From Sulfurospirillum_A sp029027265 (lineage in GTDB: Bacteria > Campylobacterota > Campylobacteria > Campylobacterales > Sulfurospirillaceae): DNA of 64,000 bases. Shown here piece by piece: positions 43,888 to 52,968 of the stretch (the stretch's first letter is position 1; each line of letters begins with the position of its first letter). A program made the position numbers and the translations under genes. The notes under the pieces are model-generated. The model was not told the origin of the DNA and made no database searches. It worked only from the letters and a program-made list of their open reading frames with translations. The stretch covers positions 1 through 64,000 of the forward strand of contig CP093061.1 in NCBI GenBank assembly GCA_029027265.1, written 5' to 3'.

Positions 43888-45039
43888 CTATAATCTTATT
43901 ACCATTCTTTTTTCGTTTGATTCAATAATAGCATTTAATACAAGTGCAACATTTTTTGCATCTTCAAAATTAACTTTTTTAGAATGGTTATCATTTGCAA
44001 TCACATTTAAAAAATTTGCTACTTCAATTGTTTTTAAATCTTCATACCCTAATCCTGAACCATCTGAAGGATTAAAATTAATGTGATTAGAATGTGACGG
44101 AGAAGAATAAATTTTTCTGTATCCATTTTCACCATTTTCTTCTTCTATATATAAGTGCAAAGTGTTCATTTCTTCAAAATTCCACTTTATACTTCCTTTT
44201 GAACCATGTACTTCAAAGCACATTTCACTTGTTGGTCCATAAAATGCTCTAGAAGAATCAATATAACCTCTTGCTCCATTTTTAAATTTTACAATAGCAT
44301 TAACATAATCATCATTAGTTACATCTTTGCATTCATCATCAAGGGAGCCTTTGGCGTAATGAGAAGCACCAACAGGAGCAACTGGTCTTTTTTTAATAAA
44401 AGTATCCATTACTCCTTGAACTTCATCAATTTCTCCCATTAGATTAATAGCCATATCAACGGCATGAGACATTATATCTGTCAAAGCTCCATGTCCATTT
44501 TGTTTTTCAAACCTCCATGAATAAAAACCTAATTCATCGGCAGCATAGCATGAGAAGAAACGACCTCTAAAGTGTCGTAACTCTCCTATAACTCCATCAT
44601 TGATTAATTTTTTTGCATGCTGAACAAGAGGAGCCCATCTATAATTGTATCCTACAAATGTCTCCTTATCATAATCTCTTACAAGGTTATAAGCTTTCAA
44701 TGTATCATCAGGAAAAGCACCTACTGGCTTTTCACAATTAATATGTTTATTATGTTTAATACAATATTCAATCATCTCTAAATGTAATGAATTTGGAGCG
44801 GTAATATCAACGATATCTACATCAGGGTCTTCAACTACTTTTTTCCAATTCGTTGTATACTTAGAAAATCCGAATTTATTTTTTGCCTCTTTTGCACGCT
44901 CTTCAATGATTTCACTACAAATAATTAATTTTGGATTCACTTTGAGTGAACTGAACTTAGCTCTAATACTATTATATGCATTGGAGTGTGCTTCACCCAT
45001 CCAACCCATACCTATTATCCCAATACCAAATTCTTTCAT
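43888..45039 (-). CDS. Gfo/Idh/MocA-family oxidoreductase, probable inositol-isomer dehydrogenase
   Basis: A 383-residue NAD(P)-dependent oxidoreductase with GIIGMGWMGEAHSNAY, intact catalytic Lys in NCEKPVGAF, and Asp/His in DIMSHAVDMAINL. It is longer than IolG and belongs to the group that includes scyllo- and chiro-inositol dehydrogenases, so it may feed other inositol isomers into the pathway. The exact substrate is not shown. The ATG at 45039 is better spaced from AGGAA than the GTG just before it. Confidence 0.87.
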   Translation of the reverse strand: MKEFGIGIIGMGWMGEAHSNAYNSIRAKFSSLKVNPKLIICSEIIEERAKEAKNKFGFSKYTTNWKKVVEDPDVDIVDITAPNSLHLEMIEYCIKHNKHINCEKPVGAFPDDTLKAYNLVRDYDKETFVGYNYRWAPLVQHAKKLINDGVIGELRHFRGRFFSCYAADELGFYSWRFEKQNGHGALTDIMSHAVDMAINLMGEIDEVQGVMDTFIKKRPVAPVGASHYAKGSLDDECKDVTNDDYVNAIVKFKNGARGYIDSSRAFYGPTSEMCFEVHGSKGSIKWNFEEMNTLHLYIEEENGENGYRKIYSSPSHSNHINFNPSDGSGLGYEDLKTIEVANFLNVIANDNHSKKVNFEDAKNVALVLNAIIESNEKRMVIRL

Positions 45040-45049
45040 CACAATATTC

Positions 45050-45922
45050 CTATATAATTTTATTTAAATATGCATATGCTTTATGTGCATACTCCAATGG
45101 ATTACAAATTTCTGGGTCTTGTTCTGCTTCAACTACTATCCAACCTTTATAATCAATCTCTCTTAAAACATCAATAATAGGTATAAAATCAATCATACCA
45201 TCACCTGGCACAGTATAGACTCCATCTAACACAGCTCGTAAAAAACTATCGTCATTTTTCAGAACTCTCTCTCGTACATCTTCTCTAACATCTTTAAAGT
45301 GTACATGTAAGATTCTATTTTTATATTTTTTAATCTCTTCAAGTGCATCTGCACCTGCAAAACAAAAATGTCCTGTATCAAATGCCAAACCTACTTCATC
45401 ATCACAATAATTTAAAAACCTCTCGACCTCGTCACTATTTTGGATAATTGTTCCCATATGATGATGATATGCTAAAGCCATACCTCTTCTTTTTGCGTGA
45501 AAAAACAACTTGCTATAATTTTGAGCAAATTCTTTCATCTCCTCATCGCTTAAAACTGGTTTTTTTGATAAACTCATATCAATATCACCTTGGATTGTGT
45601 TCGAACATTCACAATAAACAATAACTTTGCAATCTACATGTAACCTTTTGTCTATCTCTTTATCTAATCTTTTTATTTCATCTTCTAATGAATCTTCTAG
45701 TAAGTTTCCACTAAACCAACCGCCTGCTAATTCTATGTCATACTCTACTAGTAAACTTTTGAGTATCTCTTTGTCTTTAGGAAATTTACCCCCTAGTTCA
45801 GTGCCAACAAATCCTGCCTCTTTGATTTCTTTTAAGCAAACCTCAACAGAAGTCTCTCCTCCCAATTGTGGTAAATCGTCATTTGTCCATGCTATTGGTG
45901 CTATCGCTAACTTAACTTCCAT
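45050..45922 (-). CDS. iolE: Inosose dehydratase
   Basis: A 290-residue xylose-isomerase-like TIM barrel. IolE features include LAIAPIAWTNDDLPQLGG at the start, AYHHHMGTIIQ and FDTGHFCFAGAD for metal and substrate binding, and HFKDVR. It dehydrates 2-keto-myo-inositol to 3D-(3,5/4)-trihydroxycyclohexane-1,2-dione. The gene begins directly beside the stop codon of iolD. Confidence 0.94.
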   Translation of the reverse strand: MEVKLAIAPIAWTNDDLPQLGGETSVEVCLKEIKEAGFVGTELGGKFPKDKEILKSLLVEYDIELAGGWFSGNLLEDSLEDEIKRLDKEIDKRLHVDCKVIVYCECSNTIQGDIDMSLSKKPVLSDEEMKEFAQNYSKLFFHAKRRGMALAYHHHMGTIIQNSDEVERFLNYCDDEVGLAFDTGHFCFAGADALEEIKKYKNRILHVHFKDVREDVRERVLKNDDSFLRAVLDGVYTVPGDGMIDFIPIIDVLREIDYKGWIVVEAEQDPEICNPLEYAHKAYAYLNKII

Positions 45923-47770
45923 CTATATTCCTCTTCTTTGAAATTTTATATTCTCTTCATAATTTTTTCTTGCTTCTCTAATTTTCTCTTTTTCATTCAC
46001 TTCAGGAACACCAACTTCCCACCATGAATCACTATGCTCACTCCAATTATATTTGGATACTTTTATGTGAAGTATGTAAGTTTTACTTGAAGCTTTAGCT
46101 CTTAAAAAAGCAGCTTCTAGGTCTTCAAGTTTTTCCACAAATTCTCCATTTGCACCCATTGCTTTTGCATGTTGTACATAATCAACACCAAAAGGACTAC
46201 CTGTTAGTTTACAGTCTTGTATAAGATTGTTAAAAGGTTCAGCTCCTTGATTTGTTTGAAGCCTATTAATAACGGCGTATCCTTGATTATCGCAAACTAT
46301 TACGATCATTTTATCTCCTGATAATACAGAAGAATATATTTCAGAATTTAACATCATATATGAACCATCACCAGTTAAAACAATATTCTCGCCTTTTTTG
46401 TTGGCAATGGCACTCCCATAACCGCCTGATACTTCATATCCCATACAAGAAAAACCATATTCATTATCAATGGTATTTATTCCTATTGTTTGCCAGATTA
46501 TATTTATCTCACCAGGAAGCCCACCAGATGCGGCAATTACTCTATCTTTTGAAGTTACTAATTTATTTATAATTCCAACTACATTTGCATATGATGCAAT
46601 CTCATTTTGTTCATTAACTTTGTCTTCTACATATTTTAAATATTCTTTTTTATTCTCTTTTGCTTTTTCTACTAAACTTACACTTGCTTTATAATCTTTA
46701 CATTCAATTATCAATTCTTTTAAAACTTCTTTTGCATCTCCTACAACAGAAATACTTCTATGTTTAGTGGCATCTAATCTTGATGTATTTATAGATACAA
46801 ATTTTGCATCTTTATTTTGAAAAATGCTCATAGAACCTGTTGTAAAATCTTGCAATCTTGTACCAATATTTATAATAACATCTGCATTATTTAACAATAA
46901 ATTAATTGCTTTTGTCCCAGAAACTCCGACTGGTCCTATATTGAGTTCTTCTTTAGCTAAAAAAGCAGTTTTTGCTGAAACTGTCGTTCCAAAAGGAATA
47001 TTACATGCATTAGCAAATTCAATTACTTCATTACTTGCTTCTGAAAATATAACTCCACCACCTGCAATAATTACAGGATTTTTTGCATTTTTAATTATAT
47101 TTGCAGCTTCTTTGATTTCATCAAATGAAGCTCTTGGTCGCGCAAGCTTATGCACTCTTTTTTCAAAAAATTCAACAGGATAATCATAAGCAATACTTTG
47201 GGTATCCTGACACACTCCTATATAAGCTGGTCCACATGTTCTAGGATCCATCATCATAGCTATTGCCTGAGGTAAACTTTGAATTATTTGAGCTGGATTA
47301 GTTATCCTATCCCAATATTTAACAATAGGCTTAAAACAATCACTAGCACTACTTGTTGCATCACTTTCATTTTCAACTTGCTGAAGAATTGGGTGACTTA
47401 AACGATTATCAAAAACATCTCCACTAATCATCAACAGAGGTAAAGAATTAGTGTAAGCAACACCTGCCGCGGTTACCATATTAGTCGCACCTGGTCCTAT
47501 AGAAGTAGTTACTAACATAATCTGCTTCCTATTCTTTGCTCTTGCATAGGCAATTGCGGCAAGAGCCATGGATTGTTCATTCTGTCCTCTGTATGTTGAG
47601 AACTCTTCTTTTATATCATACAATGCTTCAGCAATACAAGTTACATTTCCATGCCCAAAAATACCAAAAGTTCCATTAATTAACTTTTGTTCACCTTCGT
47701 TCGTTTGTATATATTGATTATTTAAATATTTTATAATTGCTTGACCTACTGTCAATCTAATTGTTTCCAT
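45923..47770 (-). CDS. iolD: 3D-(3,5/4)-Trihydroxycyclohexane-1,2-dione hydrolase
   Basis: A 615-residue thiamine diphosphate enzyme of the acetolactate synthase fold. The N-terminal domain has the IolD-type stretch YRGQNEQSMALAAIAYARA with the glutamate that activates the cofactor. The C-terminal domain has the ThDP site GDGSYMMLNSEIYSSV. It opens the six-membered ring to 5-deoxy-D-glucuronate. In known pathways the next enzyme is IolB, which is absent from this operon. It lies downstream of the ABC importer genes. Confidence 0.95.
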   Translation of the reverse strand: METIRLTVGQAIIKYLNNQYIQTNEGEQKLINGTFGIFGHGNVTCIAEALYDIKEEFSTYRGQNEQSMALAAIAYARAKNRKQIMLVTTSIGPGATNMVTAAGVAYTNSLPLLMISGDVFDNRLSHPILQQVENESDATSSASDCFKPIVKYWDRITNPAQIIQSLPQAIAMMMDPRTCGPAYIGVCQDTQSIAYDYPVEFFEKRVHKLARPRASFDEIKEAANIIKNAKNPVIIAGGGVIFSEASNEVIEFANACNIPFGTTVSAKTAFLAKEELNIGPVGVSGTKAINLLLNNADVIINIGTRLQDFTTGSMSIFQNKDAKFVSINTSRLDATKHRSISVVGDAKEVLKELIIECKDYKASVSLVEKAKENKKEYLKYVEDKVNEQNEIASYANVVGIINKLVTSKDRVIAASGGLPGEINIIWQTIGINTIDNEYGFSCMGYEVSGGYGSAIANKKGENIVLTGDGSYMMLNSEIYSSVLSGDKMIVIVCDNQGYAVINRLQTNQGAEPFNNLIQDCKLTGSPFGVDYVQHAKAMGANGEFVEKLEDLEAAFLRAKASSKTYILHIKVSKYNWSEHSDSWWEVGVPEVNEKEKIREARKNYEENIKFQRRGI

Positions 47771-47787
47771 GCTTCTTCTCCCTTATT

Positions 47788-48585
47788 TTAAAGGTTCTTT
47801 GATTTTTCCCCTAATTCATCACTTAAATCTTGAATGACTTTTCCACCTGCCATTTTTTCTTGTAATTTTTCTATTGTGACATTACCTTTTTCATAAGTTC
47901 CAAATGTTTGTCCTCGGTTTAAAATAGTAAACCTATCTCCTACAGCATAAGCATGATAAACATTATGAGTAATGAAAATTACTGCTAAGTTATTGGTGCG
48001 TGCTTGTAAAATATATTTTAATACCATAGATGATTGTGCAACCCCAAGTGCAGAAGTTGGTTCATCTAAAATCAGTACCTTTGCTCCAAAATAAACTGCT
48101 TTTGCAATAGCTAAACATTGTCGTTCTCCTCCTGAGAGAGTACCAACAGGTTGCGTTGCTTCGCGTATATGAATACCGATTTCCTTCATAGCATCATAGG
48201 CGATTTTATTTGCCTTTTGAAAATCTAATATTTTAAAAGGTCCCCATTTTTTTTCAATCTCATATTCTCTTCCTAGAAAAAAGTTTCTTGAAATTGACAT
48301 TAAAGGAATAGTTGATAAATCTTGATATACCGTCGCAATTCCTGCATTTAAAAGAGCTTCTGGAGTTGGATTAACTACATCTTTCCCTTCAATTTTATAA
48401 GATCCAGAACTTTTGGGATGAACACCTGCAAGAGTTTTAATCAATGTTGATTTGCCTGCACCATTATCACCTAATAAACACATAACCTCACCTGAATATA
48501 AATCCATACTGATTCCATTTAGGGCAACGATATTCCCAAAATGTTTTTTAAGATCTTTTATTTCTATAATTGGCTTTTTCATCAT
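47788..48585 (-). CDS. ABC transporter ATP-binding protein, probable inositol uptake
   Basis: A 265-residue single ATPase domain with Walker A LLGDNGAGKSTLIKTL, signature TLSGGERQCLAIAK and Walker B VLILDEPTSAL. The monosaccharide-type importers of Caulobacter IatA have two tandem domains; this one has a single domain like FrcA. It overlaps the permease gene by one base. With the permease and binding protein it forms a sugar-type importer, assigned to inositol by context. Confidence 0.92.
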   Translation of the reverse strand: MMKKPIIEIKDLKKHFGNIVALNGISMDLYSGEVMCLLGDNGAGKSTLIKTLAGVHPKSSGSYKIEGKDVVNPTPEALLNAGIATVYQDLSTIPLMSISRNFFLGREYEIEKKWGPFKILDFQKANKIAYDAMKEIGIHIREATQPVGTLSGGERQCLAIAKAVYFGAKVLILDEPTSALGVAQSSMVLKYILQARTNNLAVIFITHNVYHAYAVGDRFTILNRGQTFGTYEKGNVTIEKLQEKMAGGKVIQDLSDELGEKSKNL

Positions 48586-49664
48586 TAGCTTCTCATAATC
48601 TTTTTTCTAACAATATTACTTAGCATAACAGCACCTAATAGCATCATTCCTAAAAACACTCTAAACCAATCACTATCAATTGCAGTATATGAAATTCCAA
48701 TATTTACAATTCCAAAAATTAAAGCTCCCAATGATGCTCCAATAACTGTTCCATAACCACCAGTTAATAATGCTCCACCCATTACAACTGCAATAATTGC
48801 TTCAAATTCTTTTAATAAACCTCTTTGTGCATCAGCAGAACCATAATCAAAAACTTGACAAGCTGCAAAAACTGTAGCACAAAATGCTGTAGTCATAAAT
48901 AATATTATTTTTACTTTATCAGTAGGAACACCCATGTTTTTAGAAGCTTGTTCGTCACCACCAGTAGCATAAATCCAATTTCCATATTTAGTTAATCTTA
49001 AGATAACAACACCTACAACAGTAAGTCCAATCCACCATATAAGTAACATTTTAACACCGGTAACAACAGGTGTTCCATCGCTAAACTTCTCTATTATTCC
49101 AATATCAGCTAAATATATAAATACGGATGTAAAAGCTTCTCCTCCAAAAAGAGATGCTAACCAATCATCCTGAGCTACTTCTTTAACACCTCCAACTAAA
49201 GTTTGACCTGTTAATAACCTCGAGATAGCAATAGTTAAGCCTCTTAATATAAATAGCGAAGCCAATGTAACAATAAATGAAGGTAGCTTGGTTTTAACAA
49301 CAATATATCCATTTAAAAAGCCAAGGGCACATGCAATAATAAATGCAGAAATAATTGAAATCCAAGCAGGTATTCCGTATTCAATAGTCATAATTGCCAT
49401 AATTATTCCAGAAAATCCGATCATTGATCCAACAGATAAATCAAACTCTCCACTTATCATTAACAAACAAGCTCCAACTGCAAGTATTCCAATTAAAGCA
49501 GCTTGTTCAGTCCATGATAGAACTCCCTCTAAACTAAACATTGCATCATCAGCTATCATAAAAAATACTAGAAATACACTCACTACACCAACAACCGAAG
49601 TAAACTCTGGCTTTTTAAAAATCTTTGAAAACAATGATTCTTCATTTAATCTTTCATCTGACAT
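48585..49664 (-). CDS. ABC transporter permease, probable inositol uptake
   Basis: A 359-residue inner-membrane protein of the ribose/xylose-type permease family. The motifs GEFDLSVGSMIGFSGII and GGALLTGGYGTVIGASLGALI are characteristic. It has about ten hydrophobic segments and would work as a homodimer with the ATPase. A perfect hairpin (49677-49706) lies between it and the binding-protein gene. The 64-residue stretch around SLFGGEAFTSVFIYLADIG is a long periplasmic loop. Confidence 0.92.
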   Translation of the reverse strand: MSDERLNEESLFSKIFKKPEFTSVVGVVSVFLVFFMIADDAMFSLEGVLSWTEQAALIGILAVGACLLMISGEFDLSVGSMIGFSGIIMAIMTIEYGIPAWISIISAFIIACALGFLNGYIVVKTKLPSFIVTLASLFILRGLTIAISRLLTGQTLVGGVKEVAQDDWLASLFGGEAFTSVFIYLADIGIIEKFSDGTPVVTGVKMLLIWWIGLTVVGVVILRLTKYGNWIYATGGDEQASKNMGVPTDKVKIILFMTTAFCATVFAACQVFDYGSADAQRGLLKEFEAIIAVVMGGALLTGGYGTVIGASLGALIFGIVNIGISYTAIDSDWFRVFLGMMLLGAVMLSNIVRKKIMRS

Positions 49665-49676
49665 ACTTTACCCTTA

Positions 49677-49706
49677 TTTAAAACTAGGAAAAATCCTAGT
49701 TTTAAA
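49677..49706. terminator. Perfect 13-bp hairpin after the binding-protein gene
   Basis: TTTAAAACTAGGA (49677-49689), loop of four A, TCCTAGTTTTAAA (49694-49706). On the minus strand it follows the binding-protein stop and precedes the permease gene, so it probably reduces read-through and keeps the binding protein abundant. Confidence 0.7.
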
Positions 49707-49718
49707 TTTATTAATTAT

Positions 49719-50624
49719 TTATCTATATTTTCCAGCATATTTTTCTACATTAGCAATATTTTCTTTTGTAATATATCCTGGTCCTGAGTTAATGTCACCA
49801 CTTTGTAATACTCCATATTTAGCCATTTGAGTTAATATAACAATTGGCATATAACCTTGTAAATATTGTTGTTGGTCAATTGCAAAATCAATTACACCTT
49901 TGTTAATTCCATCTAAAATGTCTTTGCTTACATCAAAAGTTACAAAATAAATATGTTTACCTAATCTTGCTTTTTTAACAGCATTCATTACAGGGCTTGC
50001 ACCTACTGGACCAAGTGTTAATACAGCATCAACATCTTTTAATTTTGGCTTAACTTTTCTTTCAATTTCAGAAGGATCAGTGTTTACATCAAGCATATTG
50101 TTTTCTACGCCTAAAGCATCCGCAAAACCTTGGCATCTTTGCTCAAGTGATACATTTGTAATCTCGTGGTTTACACATAGATATGATTTAACACCTGCTT
50201 TTTTAGCTCTTTTACCTGCCTGTAAGCCTGCATCATATTCTGATTGCCCTACATGCATTATAGCGCCTATTTTTTTACCATAATCTCCACCAGCATTAAT
50301 AGTAATAACTGGGATTCCTAACTTAATTGCTTTTTTAATTGATTTCCCTAAAGCATTTGAATCAGGGACTGACACAACCAATCCATCAGGTCTTTTTGCA
50401 ATTGCTGAATCAATTAATCTTGCCATTTCTGTTAAATCACCAGATGCTGGGTTTCTGTAATCTACATTTACCCCCATATCTTTTTTCGCATTATTAACGC
50501 CATTTTTCACAACACTCCAGAACGTATCTGTATCTGATCCATGAGTAACAACGGCAATATTAATATCTTTTGCCAACAATAAGCTAGATGCACATAAAAC
50601 GCCAATCAAAACTTTCTTTAACAT
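49719..50624 (-). CDS. Periplasmic sugar-binding protein, probable inositol uptake
   Basis: A 301-residue periplasmic binding protein of the LacI/ribose-binding type with a signal peptide (MLKKVLIGVLCASSLLLA). Motifs include INIAVVTHGSDTDTFWSVVKNG and DYRNPASGDLTEMARLID. It resembles the myo-inositol binding protein IbpA of Caulobacter. It is the first gene of the inositol operon, with AAGGAGAA before the ATG. Confidence 0.92.
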   Translation of the reverse strand: MLKKVLIGVLCASSLLLAKDINIAVVTHGSDTDTFWSVVKNGVNNAKKDMGVNVDYRNPASGDLTEMARLIDSAIAKRPDGLVVSVPDSNALGKSIKKAIKLGIPVITINAGGDYGKKIGAIMHVGQSEYDAGLQAGKRAKKAGVKSYLCVNHEITNVSLEQRCQGFADALGVENNMLDVNTDPSEIERKVKPKLKDVDAVLTLGPVGASPVMNAVKKARLGKHIYFVTFDVSKDILDGINKGVIDFAIDQQQYLQGYMPIVILTQMAKYGVLQSGDINSGPGYITKENIANVEKYAGKYR

Positions 50625-50974
50625 ACTATTCTCCTTGTATATTTTTGTCTTGCAACATTTCCATTCTATACAAAAATCTCAAAAAAAAGAAATATTATTA
50701 ATTTAAAAAAATTTTAAATGACATATTGTGTAATTAAGTAACATTTTAATTATTTTTATAATTTAATTTTAAAAAAATATATAACTTATTTTAATATGGG
50801 TATTTTAGTAGCACTAATAGAGTATTTTAAAAATATTTTATCCAATACTAGACAAATTAAATAAATCTCATGTTTATATATACTCATACAATATTATTAA
50901 TTTAATTGAAAATTTCAAAATAAGAGGATATACTAATTATCTTTTAATTAAGATTTACATAATAAGGTAGTTTA
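50625..50974. other. AT-rich divergent intergenic region of the inositol locus
   Basis: 350 bases between the importer operon and the IolG-like gene, strongly AT-rich with many short A and T runs. Besides the rightward promoter (50906-50934) and ribosome sites I find no convincing palindromic operator and no ORF. Control of the inositol genes must act here, but no regulator gene lies nearby. Confidence 0.7.
50906..50934 (+). promoter_or_regulatory. Sigma70-type promoter for the IolG-like gene
   Basis: TTGAAA (50906-50911), 17 bases, TATACT (50929-50934), about 40 bases upstream of the TTG start. Both boxes and the spacing are near consensus. Confidence 0.6.
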
Positions 50975-51991
50975 TTGAGAATATTAAAAATTGGAATTAT
51001 CGGTCTTGGGCGAATGGGTCAAGAACACTTACGAATTATATCAGAGCACATTACAGTAGCAAAAGTAAAAGCCGTGTGTGATACCAATTTCAATCAAGAT
51101 GCAAAAGATTTAATCAAAAAATATCATATTAGAGATAAATACACAAACTACAAAGAAATGCTAAAAGATAGATTACTTGATGTTATTTATGTTTGTACCC
51201 CTATTGATAATCTAACAACTATCTCTATTGATTGTATTAAGGCGGGAAAACATACATTTAGTGAAGAAAACTTATCAAAAGATGTAGAATCCATTCAGAA
51301 CTTAATGAAAATTTTAGAAAATAGTAAAGTTAAATTTTTTATTGGTCTCAATAAACGTTTTGATAATAATTTTAATTCCGTTAGAGATATTCTAATTCAA
51401 GGAAAAGTTGGAAATCCGCATATTATAAAAATAACATCAAGAGATCCAGATTTTCCTTCATTAGATTATTTAAAAAAATCGGGTGGATTATTTTTTGATA
51501 TGACGGTAAATGATTTTGATATGATTCGTTTTTTAACAGGTGCAGAAATTGAAGAAGTATATGCAATGGGGGCAGTGCTAATTGATGATGTTATAAAACA
51601 ATTTAATGATATTGACACAGCTACATTAAATTTAAAATTATCAAATGGAACATTATGTGTTATTGATAACTCTAGAAGAGCTTTGTATGGATTTGACCAA
51701 AGAATTGAAGTTCACGGCTCTCTTGGGATGGTCACAACTTCAAATGAGTTACAATCAAAAGCAAAAATATATACGGGATATGGTGTCATAGAAGAAAAGC
51801 CCAAATATTTAATACTTGAAAGATATAAACATTCATATGTTAAAGAATCTAATCATTTTTTAGAATGCATAATTGAGGACAAAGAACCATCTACAAACTG
51901 CAATGATTCGCTCCAAGCGTTATACGCCGCAAAAGCAGCAATGAAATCTTATACTGAAAATAGACCTGTAAAGATTTCAGAGATAAAATAA
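50975..51991 (+). CDS. IolG-like protein lacking catalytic residues
   Basis: A 338-residue Gfo/Idh protein clearly related to the IolG at 41136-42152 (shared KITSRDP, LDY-KKSGG, F-DMT-NDFD, YGFDQRIEVHG). The nucleotide-binding GIIGLGRMGQEH is kept, but the catalytic Lys-Pro of EKP has become Glu-Asn (FSEENL, E98-N99) and the catalytic His is Asn (N179 in FFDMTVNDFD). It is probably not a dehydrogenase; it may sense inositol or NAD. It starts at TTG with AAGG upstream, is transcribed away from the inositol operon and ends at a strong terminator. The frame is intact, so it is not simply decayed. Confidence 0.85.
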   Translation: MRILKIGIIGLGRMGQEHLRIISEHITVAKVKAVCDTNFNQDAKDLIKKYHIRDKYTNYKEMLKDRLLDVIYVCTPIDNLTTISIDCIKAGKHTFSEENLSKDVESIQNLMKILENSKVKFFIGLNKRFDNNFNSVRDILIQGKVGNPHIIKITSRDPDFPSLDYLKKSGGLFFDMTVNDFDMIRFLTGAEIEEVYAMGAVLIDDVIKQFNDIDTATLNLKLSNGTLCVIDNSRRALYGFDQRIEVHGSLGMVTTSNELQSKAKIYTGYGVIEEKPKYLILERYKHSYVKESNHFLECIIEDKEPSTNCNDSLQALYAAKAAMKSYTENRPVKISEIK

Positions 51992-52047
51992 ACAAATTTC
52001 TACTGTATTACCACATATGTTTATTTTTATTAACTTCCTCAAATAGT

Positions 52048-52083
52048 AACTTTTATGGTTAAAAAAACTTAACCATAAAAGTT
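52048..52083. terminator. Strong bidirectional terminator
   Basis: Perfect 15-bp arms (52048-52062 and 52069-52083) around AAAAAC, followed by a T run on the plus strand. It separates the inositol locus from the 5-oxoproline operon and can end both converging transcripts. Confidence 0.8.
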
Positions 52084-52116
52084 TTTAATTAGCATATCAA
52101 GTGATACACTTATTGT

Positions 52117-52968
52117 CTAGTGAGAAACCAAAGCAGGAATAGTTGTATGCTCTAGCATGTATCTTGAAGAGCCTCCAAGCATCATCTCTTTAAGACCTTT
52201 TTTACAATATGCTCCAGCAACCATTAAGTCAAATCCACCATCTTTTGCAACTTTCAACATTGCTTCACCAGGAACAAAAGTTGTTTTTATAAGCTCAAAT
52301 GTAGTCTCTATATCGTGCAATGCAAGATAATTTCTCAAGTCTTTTATACGCGAAAGATTCTCTGTTGTATACGCTTTTGTCGAAACTATATGAACTTGTT
52401 TAGCATTTTTCATAATAGGAATTGCTTCAGATACTGCACGTGATACTTCAGGAGAGTTGTTCCAGCCTATGATGATTTTATCTGTTTTAAACTCTTTCAT
52501 CTCTCTTGGAATAATCATAACAGGTTTTCCACTCTCAAGCACAGCTGCTTCAAAAGTTGCAGTCGCTACACCTTTTTGAGGAGCTGCGGCAATTACCATA
52601 TCACAAAATTTTGTCTGCTGTGCAACTATAGTACTTCTTAAGCCAACACCCATAGTTAAATGTGCAGTAGTTTTACCTTCTAGAGGTGTTTCGCTATCAA
52701 CTACATCTATTTTACTGCAACTACTGTCAAATATATGTCTATGTGCAGACATAATTGTTTTTAGGTTTTCTACCTGAATACTTTCTAATTTATCAATTAT
52801 TCCATTTGGTAAGACCATACCTTTTGGAACTCCACTATGCACATTAGCTTCAGCGATCTGAATTTCTAAGTGTGTGTTAAAATGTTTCGCAACAAGTAGT
52901 GCACCGTGCATTCTAGCTTCTAATTCGTTTCCACCCCCAACTGGGAATAACATCTTCTTTGGTAACAT
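52117..52968 (-). CDS. Universal stress protein family
   Basis: A 283-residue protein with two UspA-like halves. The second half has the ATP-loop-like ending VAGAYCKKGLKEMMLGGSSRYMLEHTTIPALV, the first half LPKKMLFPVGGGNELEARMHGALL. It overlaps the end of pxpC by one base (TAATG) and is the last gene of the D-glutamate/5-oxoproline operon. What it contributes is unclear; Usp proteins are often attached to transporter operons, where they bind nucleotides. Confidence 0.85.
   Translation of the reverse strand: MLPKKMLFPVGGGNELEARMHGALLVAKHFNTHLEIQIAEANVHSGVPKGMVLPNGIIDKLESIQVENLKTIMSAHRHIFDSSCSKIDVVDSETPLEGKTTAHLTMGVGLRSTIVAQQTKFCDMVIAAAPQKGVATATFEAAVLESGKPVMIIPREMKEFKTDKIIIGWNNSPEVSRAVSEAIPIMKNAKQVHIVSTKAYTTENLSRIKDLRNYLALHDIETTFELIKTTFVPGEAMLKVAKDGGFDLMVAGAYCKKGLKEMMLGGSSRYMLEHTTIPALVSH

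Noticed and set aside
49288..49830. A 180-codon plus-strand open frame opposite the inositol ABC permease and binding protein
   Set aside because: It spans two well-supported antisense genes and the hairpin between them; composition is that of a mirror frame.
50975..51991. Loss of catalytic residues in the IolG-like gene as sequencing error or simple decay
   Set aside because: Each substitution needs separate base changes, the frame is open over its full length, and promoter, ribosome site and terminator are all in good order.
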